DNA of 64,000 nucleotides from Allocoleopsis franciscana PCC 7113 (GTDB lineage: Bacteria > Cyanobacteriota > Cyanobacteriia > Cyanobacteriales > Coleofasciculaceae), in the NCBI RefSeq assembly GCF_000317515.1, contig NC_019738.1:6412001-6476000 (forward strand), read 5' to 3'. The stretch's first letter is position 1; every line of letters begins with the position of its first letter. Positions 25,441 through 34,764 of the stretch are shown here, one piece after another. The notes below the pieces were generated by a model, which saw nothing but the letters and a program-made list of their open reading frames with translations, was not told where the DNA came from and did no database searches. Both the position numbers and the translations under genes were made by a program.

Positions 25441-25782
25441 TTAACCCACCTGAGGCTCAACTTGCGGCAGCCCCATGCTGTAGTTGACGACACGACTTTC
25501 CAAGTTATAGCTGATTTCACCGCTCTGTAAAAGCGATCGCATCAAATGCTCCAAATCCGAACCAATGCGACGTAGGTTGTATTCGGTTAAATCTGCCCCA
25601 TCGTAAGATTCCACCAATTCATCAAATTTGCGATACACCTTTTGCAGAGCGTCTTCATTCCAATTTAATTCGTTGTCGGGGTCAACATCTAAGGTTAAAA
25701 CGTTTGGACTTTCGACCAGTTCATTACCATCAACTTCCGCCGTATAGATGCGAATGTGACGTGTTGTGGACTTCAGTAGCAT
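25441..25782 (-). CDS. ndhM: NAD(P)H-quinone oxidoreductase subunit M
   Basis: 113 aa, the normal length for cyanobacterial NdhM. It is a peripheral subunit of the photosynthetic NDH-1 complex, on the cytoplasmic arm, needed for respiratory and cyclic electron flow. The sequence carries the family pattern MLLKSTTRHIRIYTAEVDGNELV (in parts), VLTLDVDPDNELNWNEDALQKVYRKF, LTEYNLRRIGSDLEHLMRSLLQSGEISYNL and VVNYSMGLPQV. ATG with AGGAG (GGAGAGTC) just upstream. Convergent with the 116-aa gene. A second NDH candidate, the NdhP-like small protein, lies at 39.8 kb. Confidence 0.93.
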   Translation of the reverse strand: MLLKSTTRHIRIYTAEVDGNELVESPNVLTLDVDPDNELNWNEDALQKVYRKFDELVESYDGADLTEYNLRRIGSDLEHLMRSLLQSGEISYNLESRVVNYSMGLPQVEPQVG

Positions 25783-26172
25783 AGAGACTCTCCTACAGGC
25801 ACTGATATTATTTTTAACTAATTGTAAACATACATAAACACATCCGCGTTCTGTAAGTCAAAACAGGCTGGTGTGGTTAGCGAGGTTTATTGGCTCCTGC
25901 CCTGCGCTCCTGTGTGTTCATCAATTCTTCGACACTGAATCACGGGTTACCCTGGTTTGAGCAAAAAAATTCACCGATTGGCGTACAACGTCACAAAAAA
26001 ATAGACGGCTAAAATTGTGCTGTTGGGCTTTGAACACCCGCAAAACTCAACCTCATGGGCACAAGTGGTTAGGATGACGCACAGCCAAAATCTTCTCCAG
26101 TAATGATAAGTTAAAAATTTCCAGAGTATAGACCTAAGGTACAATACGCCGATTGAGGCTGATACTCTATAT
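25783..26172. other. Divergent intergenic region
   Basis: 390 bp between ndhM and the 304-aa gene. A minus-strand frame at 25971-26237 overlaps the next gene and is rejected. No regulatory motif recognised. Confidence 0.4.
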
Positions 26173-27087
26173 ATGAAAGTCAGGCAGAGCAACCAATCCA
26201 TGGTTCTAAAAAACATGCGCGATCCAATGGATGACATCGCTCAACAAGCTCGCCAGGGTAGTGTTGCGGCGATCATTCAAACGCTGAATGAACAGCTAAT
26301 AGATGTGGGCATCAGAACCCGCGCCGTTTTGGCCGACGGCATCCTGCAACTTTTGTGTGAGGCGGCAATACCTGAGCAACTCGAACAGTCTGTAACGGTA
26401 GCAAAAATAAAGCAGATTCTGGAAGAGATTGCACCGCGTAACATTCGTCGTGTCAAAATCAACAGCCGAATCGTGCGAGAGCAACAATTGCTGTGGTTGG
26501 AAGAAATTAACCGTGACCCAGACAATCAGTTACTTTGGTCTGAAGAAATTATTCTGACCAAGCCAACTTTATTCAAGCAACTGGTGGAGAATCGCCAAAA
26601 TCACCAAACAGCTTCTAGAAAGAAGCTCAGTTTACCCAAAACTTCCTCGCCTTATCTCAGAGAAAAAAATCCTTACTGGCGGGGCATTTTAAGTGGTGTG
26701 GGCTTGAGCTTACTTCTTTTGTTCCTGGGCTGGCTCCTTCATGAGTGGTTAGCTCCAAAACTGCATCCTCAAACAACGTCTCAAGCCGTCAACAGCAAAA
26801 CTAACTCCTCACAAACGTCAGGGATTGCCCAACGACAGCTCTCATCACCCACCTCCGATCCATTTGCACAGGCTGTGCGGCTCGCTGAGCAAGCCTCTAC
26901 GGCGGGTAAAACGATTCAAACATCAGCTCAGTGGTTAGATGTGGCAGCTAAGTGGGAGCGAGCCTCCGATTTAATGAAGGCCGTCAAGCCTGATGACCAC
27001 CGCTATAAGACCGCTCAAGACCGCATGAAGCTTTATCGAAAAAATAGCGAGGCTGCTCAAAAGCAAGCTACTCAGAGGCGCTCTTAA
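26173..27087 (+). CDS. Single-pass membrane protein with cyanobacterial C-terminal helical repeat
   Basis: 304 aa. The N-terminal half is soluble and helical (MDDIAQQARQGSVAAIIQTL ... VAKIKQILEEIAPRNIRRVKINSRIV ... WLEEINRDP). One transmembrane helix lies at about 175-192 (ILSGVGLSLLLLFLGWLLHEW, in parts), followed by a Ser/Thr linker and a C-terminal segment of the type SAQWLDVAAKWERASDLMKAVKPDDHRYKTAQDRM, a motif common in cyanobacterial membrane and caspase-like proteins. Several starts are possible; M19 (MDDIAQQAR) fits the family as well as M1. Located between ndhM and a histidine kinase; function unknown. Confidence 0.6.
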   Translation: MKVRQSNQSMVLKNMRDPMDDIAQQARQGSVAAIIQTLNEQLIDVGIRTRAVLADGILQLLCEAAIPEQLEQSVTVAKIKQILEEIAPRNIRRVKINSRIVREQQLLWLEEINRDPDNQLLWSEEIILTKPTLFKQLVENRQNHQTASRKKLSLPKTSSPYLREKNPYWRGILSGVGLSLLLLFLGWLLHEWLAPKLHPQTTSQAVNSKTNSSQTSGIAQRQLSSPTSDPFAQAVRLAEQASTAGKTIQTSAQWLDVAAKWERASDLMKAVKPDDHRYKTAQDRMKLYRKNSEAAQKQATQRRS

Positions 27088-27236
27088 AGGCTGCTCTCCA
27101 AAGAAGTCTGAGGTTTTGGTAAAAAACCGATCAAACTGGGAACACTAAATCTTAGCAAGATCGCTTTTTTAAGAGTGGGTCTGGTCAAGGTCTGTAATGT
27201 CAGAACTTTAGAAATAAGATTTGTGCAACAAGCCTC

Positions 27237-29390
27237 ATGGATACAGAACCCGTCATGTCCTCGCTGAAACAAGAGTTTCAGAGCCGCTTTGCTAGTACGC
27301 CCCACGACCCCAATAGGAACAAAAACTCAGTCCCCCTAGGAAACGATTCGCTCTCCTGTCTGTCCACTCCCGTTGAGCCAGTTTTCACCCCAGAGCAAAA
27401 GGGTTCACTGATGCAGTACACGGCCCAGTCCGCTCAAATCGGGCAACACATTACCCAGATTATTCTCACCACTCCAGAGCCACAAACCTTACTCACCAAA
27501 GTGGCTAAAGTTTTAGGAGAAATTTTTCAGGTCGATACGTGCTTGGTTATGGCCTTAGCCCAGCCGGGTGAGCCGTTGATCGCTAATCCGATTACAACAC
27601 CTCAAATGGCTTTATGGTGTGCCAATGACTTTCCCGGTTTACCAATTGATGATTATTCCTCACTCTGGGAACACCCAGTACTCCAAGTGGACTGGGGAAG
27701 TCATCAACCTCTAGCGATTTCCGACCTACAAACATCGGAGGCTTGGTCTAACGCTGACGGTTGCCCGGAAGGACTGAGTGTTAGGGCGGTTTTGAAAATC
27801 CCCACTTGGTTTCAGTCTGCGATAAACGGGATGATCGTTTTAGGGCGATCGCAGCCTCACGAATGGACGACACCAGAACAAGACCTATTAACCCTAGTGG
27901 CGGAATCCGTCGCACTCGCCCTGTCTCATGTCCAGCTCACCCGGCAAGTTCTGGGCTTCGCCCACTCGCGAACCTTGCTCACTCAGTTGAGTCTGGCTAT
28001 GCACAGCACGGATAATCTCCAGGAAATTCTCCAGATGGCGATCGCTTCTACGGCTCAATCCCTTCAGGTCGGTCGCGGTCTACTCCTGTTGTTAACCTAC
28101 ACCCATCCTCTGGGTAACAGCCGACCTTCGGTTCACCTGCCGCAAATCAAGGTAACAGTAGCGGGGGAGTGGTTAGAGGACACGGCAGGGCCATCGCCAA
28201 TCTCCAACGAAAGTCCTTCTTCCCTGTTAAACCAATCCTTTTGGCTTTCCGAGTCTTGCTTATGCCAACAAGCGTTTAGAGATGCCCCAGCACCCATGAT
28301 TATTTCAGACTGTCAAGAGTCTGGTGCGATTGATCGGCGAGGAGAGAGCCTCTCCATTTTTGAGCGAGAAATGATGCCAGCGTTACTAATTGTGCCTCTG
28401 ATTGGCTCACCCAGTAACGCACCTGCCGCCTCAACAGTGTTGGGATTTTTAGTGTTGCAACATTGTCAACCTCGCCCCTGGCACACAGATGAATTAGAGT
28501 TAGTCGAGGGAGTCGCGGCTCAGGTCAGTGCCGCCATCATTCAGAATCAAACACTGCGGCAAGTACAATCTCTTGTTGAAGATCGTACCGCGCAGTTACA
28601 GCACAGTTTAGAAATTCAGGCTCAGTTATATGAAAAAACGCGGCAGCAGATTGACCAGCTACAGCAATTAAATCAGCTCAAGGAAGAATTCATGAGTAGT
28701 ATGAGTCATGAGCTGCGGACGCCTCTAACCACGATGAGTCTGGCGATTCGGATGTTACGTCAACCCACACTCCCGCCAGAACGACGTCAGAAGTACCTAG
28801 AAATCCTGGAGCAGGAGTGCAATAAAGAAATTGAATTAATTAATGACTTACTGAGTTTGCAGCAGCTAGAAGCCGATCAAGCCTCGATTCAACTGCAAAA
28901 AATTGACCTAATCCGGCTACTCGACCCATTAGCTCAATCTTTTGAGCAGAAATGGGCTGATAAAAGGTTAACCTTAAAAGTAATAAGTCCTGCACATCCG
29001 CTGATTCTTAGCACCGACCCTGATAGCCTGAACCGTATCCTGTTGGAACTCTTGACCAATGCGGGCAAGTATTCTGACTCAGACACAACGGTTCATCTCC
29101 AGGTGACTCGCCAAACTCAACCATCGGTGAATCAAGTGGTTCTGACCTTGAGCAATACAGGTTCAGGCATCTCACCCGCAGACTTAGACCATATTTTTGA
29201 TAAATTTCGTCGCGGTCGAGGTGTAACTCAAAATGCGGTTCAAGGTACGGGACTGGGGCTAGCTTTGGTCAAGTGCTTAGTGCAGCATCTCAACGGTACG
29301 ATTGAGGTTTCTAGCTGCCCTTTGGAAAACTCTGAGAGTTCTCTGACCTCTTTTACTTTGACCTTGCCTCAGTTACGACAGTTACCCTAA
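27237..29390 (+). CDS. GAF-domain sensor histidine kinase
   Basis: 717 aa, soluble. Two GAF domains (about 80-235 and 260-437), a coiled coil 437-480, a HisKA dimerisation domain with phospho-acceptor His491 (MSSMSHELRTPLTTMSLA), and a HATPase domain about 595-712 with N box LLTNAGKYSDSD, G1 SNTGSGISPADLDHIFDKF and G2 GTGLGLALVKCLV. All catalytic boxes are intact. The GAF domains lack the Cys-Leu-His contexts typical of chromophore attachment as far as I can see, so a light-sensing role is not supported. No cognate response regulator is adjacent; the next gene encodes an ABC1 kinase. Signal unknown. Confidence 0.9.
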   Translation: MDTEPVMSSLKQEFQSRFASTPHDPNRNKNSVPLGNDSLSCLSTPVEPVFTPEQKGSLMQYTAQSAQIGQHITQIILTTPEPQTLLTKVAKVLGEIFQVDTCLVMALAQPGEPLIANPITTPQMALWCANDFPGLPIDDYSSLWEHPVLQVDWGSHQPLAISDLQTSEAWSNADGCPEGLSVRAVLKIPTWFQSAINGMIVLGRSQPHEWTTPEQDLLTLVAESVALALSHVQLTRQVLGFAHSRTLLTQLSLAMHSTDNLQEILQMAIASTAQSLQVGRGLLLLLTYTHPLGNSRPSVHLPQIKVTVAGEWLEDTAGPSPISNESPSSLLNQSFWLSESCLCQQAFRDAPAPMIISDCQESGAIDRRGESLSIFEREMMPALLIVPLIGSPSNAPAASTVLGFLVLQHCQPRPWHTDELELVEGVAAQVSAAIIQNQTLRQVQSLVEDRTAQLQHSLEIQAQLYEKTRQQIDQLQQLNQLKEEFMSSMSHELRTPLTTMSLAIRMLRQPTLPPERRQKYLEILEQECNKEIELINDLLSLQQLEADQASIQLQKIDLIRLLDPLAQSFEQKWADKRLTLKVISPAHPLILSTDPDSLNRILLELLTNAGKYSDSDTTVHLQVTRQTQPSVNQVVLTLSNTGSGISPADLDHIFDKFRRGRGVTQNAVQGTGLGLALVKCLVQHLNGTIEVSSCPLENSESSLTSFTLTLPQLRQLP

Positions 29391-29557
29391 ACTTTACCAA
29401 ACTTTACTTGTTGATTGATTCATTGATACCTTTAAATAAGGAGCCAGTCACTGCTAACACGTTCTGAGATACCAATTCCCTTCTTACTAACAAACCACCA
29501 GTTAACAGACTATCCGTTGGCATACTGGCGGGGCACCGACTGAAAATTTCCAACAGT

Positions 29558-31237
29558 ATGCTTACCCCCACTGTACCTAAGCCACTCCGCTGGCAACGAG
29601 CAAGATATTCGCCGCTGGCACGCCAAATCGATATTTTTGCATCTGCCTTGAACTTGATGTTCTACTTATGGTGGGACAAGGTGGTTGCCAGAAACTCCCC
29701 TCATCACCGCAATCGTCGTGCACAGTGGTTAGTCGGAACTTTGTTAGATTTAGGCCCAACATTTATCAAAATTGGACAAGCCTTATCCACCCGTGCTGAT
29801 TTGCTACCTAGAGAGTACGTGCAGGCGTTGGGGCAATTACAGGATCGAGTGCCACCCTTTGGTAGTGCCGAAGCGATCGCATTGATTGAATCTGAACTGG
29901 GCAACTCGATTCATACGCTGTATCGAGACTTTGATCCTTACCCTCTCGCTTCTGCCAGTTTAGGACAAGTTCATAAGGCCAGACTGCACACAGGTGAAGA
30001 CGTTGTTGTTAAAGTCCAACGTCCCGGTTTAGAAAGACTCTTCAACCTAGATTTTGAAGTTTTACATCGACTAGTGCGTTTTTTGGAGCGGTTGGCTCCC
30101 TCATTCCGAAAGTATGATTTAGAGGCTATTTATCACGAATTTTTTGAGCTTCTTTATAAAGAAATTGACTATATTCACGAAGGTAAAAATGCTGATGGTT
30201 TTCGGGTAAATTTTACGGATTATCCTCGCATTATTGTACCCAAAATTTACTGGCGATACACCACAAAGAAAGTTTTAACATTGGAATACCTTCCAGGTAT
30301 CAAAATTGATGACCGCCAGACGATGGAAGCTTGCGGTATTAATACGAAAGAAATCATCCAGTTAGGTATTTGTTGTTATCTCAAGCAATTGTTACAGGAT
30401 GGTTTTTTTCAGTCTGACCCCCATCCGGGGAATATGGCAGTCAGTCAGGACGGTCACTTGATTTTCTATGATTTTGGTACCATGACTGAGGTGAAGCCCA
30501 TTGCTAAAGACCAGATGATCAAAACCTTTTTTGCTGTCTTGAGAAAGGACACGGATGAGGTGATTGATACCTTAACGTACATGGGTTTAATTGAACCTGT
30601 GCCAGACATGACGCCTGTCAGGCGGTTAATTGCTTTTACGTTAGAGAAGTTTCGGGAGAAACCGGTAGAACTTCAGGCGTTCGATCAAATGCGTAGCGAA
30701 ATTTACGCCATGTTCGAGCAGCAACCCTTCCGCTTACCGGCACAGATGACGTTTATTTTAAAGTCCATAACGACGCTGGATGGTATAGCGCGGACTCTCG
30801 ATCCGGAATATAACCTCTTATCAGCTAGTAAACCTTTTATTAAAAGTCTCACCGTCTCGAAACAAGGGCGGGGGAATGTGGTGGGAGAACTCGCAAGGCA
30901 AGCGAAAGACTTTATTCAATATAAATTGCGCCAACCTAATGCCACCGAAATTCTATTGAGGCGATTAGAAGAACGGCTGGAACAGGGTGAAATCCAATTC
31001 AATGTTCGGGCGATTGAAAGTGAACGCGCCCTGAAACGGATCAATCTTGCCATCAAGTGCTTGATGTATGCCTGTTTGGCTGGCTTTACCTTATTATCGG
31101 GTACGGTGCTATTAGGGACTTATTCTAACTGGGCGATCGCCGCTTTTGCCTTTTCCGGATTCTGGTTCTTAATTCTACTACGCTCTTTAATCAAATTAGC
31201 GGTTCGGGAAAGACTGGACAATCTTTCTGAACGGTAG
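29558..31237 (+). CDS. ABC1/AarF/UbiB-family atypical kinase
   Basis: 559 aa, normal for cyanobacterial ABC1K proteins, which bind the thylakoid or inner membrane and affect quinone and tocopherol metabolism. Motifs: KIGQ (71-74, KxGQ), the Ala-rich nucleotide loop ASASLGQVH (131-139), VVVKVQRPG (149-157), SDPHPGN (286-292) in place of HRD, and FYDFGTM (303-309). Two C-terminal transmembrane helices (about 500-545) anchor it. Members act more as ATPases or small-molecule kinases than protein kinases. Start ATG 29558. The gene follows the histidine kinase in the same direction with a 167-bp gap and probably has its own promoter. Confidence 0.9.
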   Translation: MLTPTVPKPLRWQRARYSPLARQIDIFASALNLMFYLWWDKVVARNSPHHRNRRAQWLVGTLLDLGPTFIKIGQALSTRADLLPREYVQALGQLQDRVPPFGSAEAIALIESELGNSIHTLYRDFDPYPLASASLGQVHKARLHTGEDVVVKVQRPGLERLFNLDFEVLHRLVRFLERLAPSFRKYDLEAIYHEFFELLYKEIDYIHEGKNADGFRVNFTDYPRIIVPKIYWRYTTKKVLTLEYLPGIKIDDRQTMEACGINTKEIIQLGICCYLKQLLQDGFFQSDPHPGNMAVSQDGHLIFYDFGTMTEVKPIAKDQMIKTFFAVLRKDTDEVIDTLTYMGLIEPVPDMTPVRRLIAFTLEKFREKPVELQAFDQMRSEIYAMFEQQPFRLPAQMTFILKSITTLDGIARTLDPEYNLLSASKPFIKSLTVSKQGRGNVVGELARQAKDFIQYKLRQPNATEILLRRLEERLEQGEIQFNVRAIESERALKRINLAIKCLMYACLAGFTLLSGTVLLGTYSNWAIAAFAFSGFWFLILLRSLIKLAVRERLDNLSER

Positions 31238-31401
31238 GCGGTAGCCTAACATCTGTTCGTGTCTCAATGGACAATCTTCTCCTCAATGATACAGATACTG
31301 ATATTGTGATTGGGGATTAAAATTCTCTCTTTCCCCTCTACTTTGAGCAGGGGGGTACCTTGGATGGGGAAGTGGGAATGTAGGGTATATGTTCAAGTTC
31401 T

Positions 31402-32721
31402 ATGAATAGTGAACTACTTCAACAAGTTCGAGTTTTAGACCCGGTTTCTGGAACTGACCAACGGGCTGATGTTCTGATTGTAGACGGCTGGATTAAGGCG
31501 GTGGAAACGTCTATTTCTGAGATTCCTGGCGATACCGTGGTGCGAAATTGTCAGGGATTGGTTTTAGGGCCAGGACTGGTAGACCTTTATAGCCATTCTG
31601 GGGAACCGGGCTTTGAGGAACGGGAAACCTGGTTATCACTGATGGAATCGGCAGCCGCAGGCGGATTCACACGCTTGGCAATTTTACCGGATACCGTCCC
31701 TGCATTGGATAACCCCTCTGGGTTAGCTGCATTGAATCAGAAGATACAAGCACTCCAAAAAGCAAGAACAAAAGGAAGTTCTCCCCCTGCCTCTCTTCCT
31801 CATCTTTATTGCTGGGGTGCTCTCACTCTGGGTGTCGAAGGGCAGCAAATGACGGAACTGGCTGAATTAGCCGCCGCTGGGGTGGTGGGTTTTGCCGATG
31901 GGCGTCCGATCGCGAATCTGGGATTACTGCGACGGGCGTTAGAATACCTGCAACCTTTAGGTAAACCCGTAGCACTTGTCCCTTGTGACCTCAAGTTGGC
32001 GGGGAATGGGGTGATGCGAGAGGGGGTGCAATCCTTACGCTTTGGCTTGCCGGGAAATCCTGCGATCTCAGAATCCACTGCCCTCGCTGCCATCTTGGAA
32101 GTGGTTGCCGCCATTGGCACTCCTGTACACCTGATGCGTATTTCTACCTGTCGTAGTGTGGAACTCATTGAGGATGCCAAAACACGAGGATTACCTGTAA
32201 CGGCGAGTACCACTTGGATGCATCTACTGCTCAATACCGAAGCTTTGGGCTGTTATGACCCTAACTTACACTTAGAACCTCCTTTGGGCAATCCCGTTGA
32301 CCAAGCCGCACTGTTGCGAGGTGTGCGGGAGGGAATTATCGATGCGATCGCCATTGACCACACGCCCTATACTTATGAAGAAAAAACCGTTGCTTTTGCC
32401 GAAGCGCCACCGGGTGCGATCGGTTTAGAACTCGCTTTACCCTTACTTTGGCATACCTTGGTCGAGATAGGCGATTGGTCAGCGTTAGAACTATGGCAGC
32501 GTATTAGCATAAAACCAGCTATTTGTCTACAACAAACTCCAAATGCGATCGCGCCAGAGCAACCGGCTGAACTGGTTCTGTTCAATCCCCAACAGAAATG
32601 GAAAATCGAGAAATATATCCTCAGATCTCACTCTAGCAACACCCCCTGGTTAGAACAACAGCTAACGGGTCGTGTTGTGCAAACCTGGTGCCCCATTCAG
32701 GGATTGGAGAGTGGAGATTAA
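31402..32721 (+). CDS. Dihydroorotase-like protein with degenerate metal site
   Basis: 439 aa, amidohydrolase (class I DHOase) fold. Active dihydroorotases close the carbamoyl-aspartate ring in pyrimidine synthesis using zinc bound by an HxH motif. Here the corresponding DxHxHxREPG motif reads DLYSHSGEPG (61-70): the first His is Tyr and the substrate Arg is Gly. The later zinc-ligand segments are also altered (VHLMRISTCRS, PVTASTTWMHLL), while the catalytic-Asp region IDHTPY is kept. It therefore resembles the inactive PyrC-prime partners that support aspartate carbamoyltransferase in some bacteria. pyrB lies 2 kb away on the other strand. Start ATG 31402. Fold is secure, activity doubtful. 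Confidence 0.8.
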   Translation: MNSELLQQVRVLDPVSGTDQRADVLIVDGWIKAVETSISEIPGDTVVRNCQGLVLGPGLVDLYSHSGEPGFEERETWLSLMESAAAGGFTRLAILPDTVPALDNPSGLAALNQKIQALQKARTKGSSPPASLPHLYCWGALTLGVEGQQMTELAELAAAGVVGFADGRPIANLGLLRRALEYLQPLGKPVALVPCDLKLAGNGVMREGVQSLRFGLPGNPAISESTALAAILEVVAAIGTPVHLMRISTCRSVELIEDAKTRGLPVTASTTWMHLLLNTEALGCYDPNLHLEPPLGNPVDQAALLRGVREGIIDAIAIDHTPYTYEEKTVAFAEAPPGAIGLELALPLLWHTLVEIGDWSALELWQRISIKPAICLQQTPNAIAPEQPAELVLFNPQQKWKIEKYILRSHSSNTPWLEQQLTGRVVQTWCPIQGLESGD

Positions 32722-32762
32722 AAATTAGGTGGACAGCAAAAAGGATAGGCAGTCTCTACAGG

Positions 32763-32785
32763 TAAGGTGGGCATTGCCCACCTTA
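32763..32785. terminator. Bidirectional hairpin between convergent genes
   Basis: TAAGGTGGGC, ATT, GCCCACCTTA: a perfect 10-bp stem 41 nt after the dihydroorotase-like gene and 10 nt from the lepB stop on the other strand. It lacks a T-run, so terminator function is possible but not shown. Confidence 0.45.
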
Positions 32786-32795
32786 AATCCCAGAA

Positions 32796-33428
32796 TCATT
32801 GCTGACTTGACTTAGCTGGATAAATCGGCCCCTCACCCAATTCACCCACACGATTGAGAGGCCAAAATCGGACTATGGCTTTGCCAATAATGTTGTCACG
32901 AGGGACAGCTCCCCAATAGTGACTATCACAGCTATTATTGCGATTATCACCTAGTACAAGGTAAGAGCTTTTAGGCACCCTAAAAGGACCAAATTCATAG
33001 CCAGGAGGAGCTTCGATATACTTCTCCTGTATCAGTTTTCCGTTAATATAAACCTGTTTTTCTCTAACTTCCACTTTTTCTCCAGGTAAGCCAACAATGC
33101 GTTTGATAAATGCATCACGAGGAGCTTCTGGATTCTTGGTCAGAGGATTAGTACAATGACCCGCCTCTTTAGGAGCCATAAACACTACAATATCTCCTCG
33201 TTGAGGTTCTTGGAAGCGATACCTGACTTTATCAATAATCAAGCGGTCATTAATCTGGAGCGTTGGTAGCATCGAACCCGAAGGAATATAGCGGGCTTCT
33301 GCCACGAAGCTGCGAATCCCGAAGGCAAGAATACCACTTAAGGCGATTGTTTTTACGGCTTCAACCCAAGCATTCTCACCTTTTTGTACAGGTTGTTTAT
33401 CAGGCTCTTGGTTTTGTGTAGGAGTCAT
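32796..33428 (-). CDS. lepB: Signal peptidase I, copy 1
   Basis: 210 aa. Removes signal peptides from exported proteins at the plasma or thylakoid membrane. One N-terminal transmembrane helix (about 23-42, TIALSGILAFGIRSFVAEA) precedes the periplasmic catalytic domain with nucleophile Ser52 (YIPSGSMLPTL) and general base Lys109 (AFIKRIVGLPGEKVEV); the box LGDNRNNSCDSHYWG is intact. This copy has two Cys absent from its neighbour (C92 and C167), which could form a disulfide outside. It lies 33 bp downstream of copy 2 on the same strand, a tandem duplication and probably one transcript. ATG start. Confidence 0.93.
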   Translation of the reverse strand: MTPTQNQEPDKQPVQKGENAWVEAVKTIALSGILAFGIRSFVAEARYIPSGSMLPTLQINDRLIIDKVRYRFQEPQRGDIVVFMAPKEAGHCTNPLTKNPEAPRDAFIKRIVGLPGEKVEVREKQVYINGKLIQEKYIEAPPGYEFGPFRVPKSSYLVLGDNRNNSCDSHYWGAVPRDNIIGKAIVRFWPLNRVGELGEGPIYPAKSSQQ

Positions 33429-33461
33429 TGCTGTTTAATAACGATAATTCAATCTCACGGC

Positions 33462-34091
33462 TTACTTAGGAGTTGCAGGAACAGGACCTTCACCCAGCTC
33501 GCCCACCCGATTCGGAGGCCAGAATCGGATCACCGCCCGACCAATAATTTTGCTGCGGGGGACATAACCCCAATAGTGAGAATCGTAACTATCGTTGCGG
33601 TTATCTCCCAGAACGAGGTATTGGTTAGAGGGTACCGTTCCACCTTTAATCTTGAGCCGACTGTTAAATTCCTTAGTACTAAAATTGTAATTCGGCTTTT
33701 CTTCAATATACTTTTCCCGTAGGGGTTGATGATTGACATAAACTCGTCCCTCTTTCACCTCAACCTTATCCCCAGGGAGACCAATCACCCGCTTGATAAA
33801 AGGGTATTGGTAATTTTGCTGCTTGAGAACTTCAGGGGGAGAAAATACAACAATGTCTCCCCGTGCTGGGTCTCGAAAGTCGTAACTGATCTTATCAATG
33901 ATCAGGCGGTCATTAATCTGTAGCGTTGGCAGCATCGATTCTGAAGGAATGTAGCGGGCTTCCGCCACAAAGCTGCGAATCCCAAAAGCGAGAATACCAC
34001 TCAAGGCAATCGTCTTGATGGCTTCTACCCAAGGATTTTCAGCGTCTTGTAGAGACTGTTTCTTAGGCTCTTGATCCTGCAAACGAGTCAT
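33462..34091 (-). CDS. lepB: Signal peptidase I, copy 2
   Basis: 209 aa, tandem paralogue of the next gene with the same plan: helix about 23-42, nucleophile Ser52 (YIPSESMLPTL), general base Lys100 (PFIKRVIGLPGDKVEV), box LGDNRNDSYDSHYWG. The first 70 residues of the two copies are nearly identical, while the region 85-105 and 140-155 differ, with the Cys pair of copy 1 replaced. Cyanobacteria commonly hold two signal peptidases with different roles (plasma membrane versus thylakoid lumen precursors); which is which cannot be told from sequence. ATG start. Confidence 0.93.
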   Translation of the reverse strand: MTRLQDQEPKKQSLQDAENPWVEAIKTIALSGILAFGIRSFVAEARYIPSESMLPTLQINDRLIIDKISYDFRDPARGDIVVFSPPEVLKQQNYQYPFIKRVIGLPGDKVEVKEGRVYVNHQPLREKYIEEKPNYNFSTKEFNSRLKIKGGTVPSNQYLVLGDNRNDSYDSHYWGYVPRSKIIGRAVIRFWPPNRVGELGEGPVPATPK

Positions 34092-34244
34092 AACTGTTCA
34101 ATCACCATGGAGTTACGAGTTTCAGTGACGGGGAAAAGCCGATGAGTCGCTAAGACCATCCCATCTAAATAAATGGGTTCTTACATATAACTGTACAAAT
34201 TTAAATGCGACTATAGAATCACCGTCGAATTTTAGCATCCTCTT

Positions 34245-34547
34245 ATGTCTTCTGACTTCTGTCTGCTCATCCGCAACGCTCGTATACTTTTGCCAACGGG
34301 TGAGTTTTTAATGGGAGATATCCAGACTCGTGGTCGAGAAATCGTTCAGGTTGCACCAGAAATCACGACTTCTGCCACCGAGGCGGATAAAGTGATAGAC
34401 GCAAACGGGCTGACTTTGTTGCCAGGGGTCATCGATCCTCAAGTACATTTTAGAGAGCCAGGGTTAGAACATAAGGAAGATTTATTTACAGCAAGCTGTG
34501 CTTGTGCTAAAGGTGGAGTCACGTTGTTTATGACAAGGGCAAGTTGA
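34245..34547 (+). pseudogene. pyrC: Truncated dihydroorotase (N-terminal fragment)
   Basis: 100 codons match only the N-terminal quarter of a class I dihydroorotase: start MSSDFCLLIRNARILLPTGE, metal motif GVIDPQVHFREPGLEHKED (62-80), then ACAKGGVT. After GGVT the expected continuation (SFLEMPNT-type) is replaced by an unrelated LFMTRAS and a stop. No later part of the gene is found in the next 220 bp, which instead hold a palindromic repeat. The metal motif here (QVHFREPG) is better conserved than in the full-length paralogue 1.5 kb upstream. Either a functional pyrC lies elsewhere or the fragment is a duplication remnant. pyrB is encoded convergently next door. Confidence 0.75.
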
Positions 34548-34764
34548 ACACCGATGTGAGAGGAACAGCGTTGAGTTTCGATGTTAGTCATTAATTTCTG
34601 AGTAAGCGGTGCGTTAACGAGGTGTAACGCACCATCTGATGTTAATGAACAACGGTTAGGCATGATGAGGTGTGATAGACCCTTTTAGGTCGCATAGATG
34701 GCAACCCATTGCATATCATCTTGCGGGTGTAGAATATGAACGCCACGAATTGACCAACAACATC
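34548..34764. repeat. Breakpoint region with palindromic repeat
   Basis: GGTGCGTTA (34608-34616) and TAACGCACC (34625-34633) form a 9-bp stem with an 8-nt loop, a common miniature repeat type in cyanobacteria. It lies in the sequence that replaced the rest of the truncated dihydroorotase gene. Confidence 0.6.

Noticed and set aside
27237-29390. Phytochrome-like photoreceptor
   Set aside because: GAF domains are present, but I see no chromophore-binding Cys in the usual context and no PHY domain.
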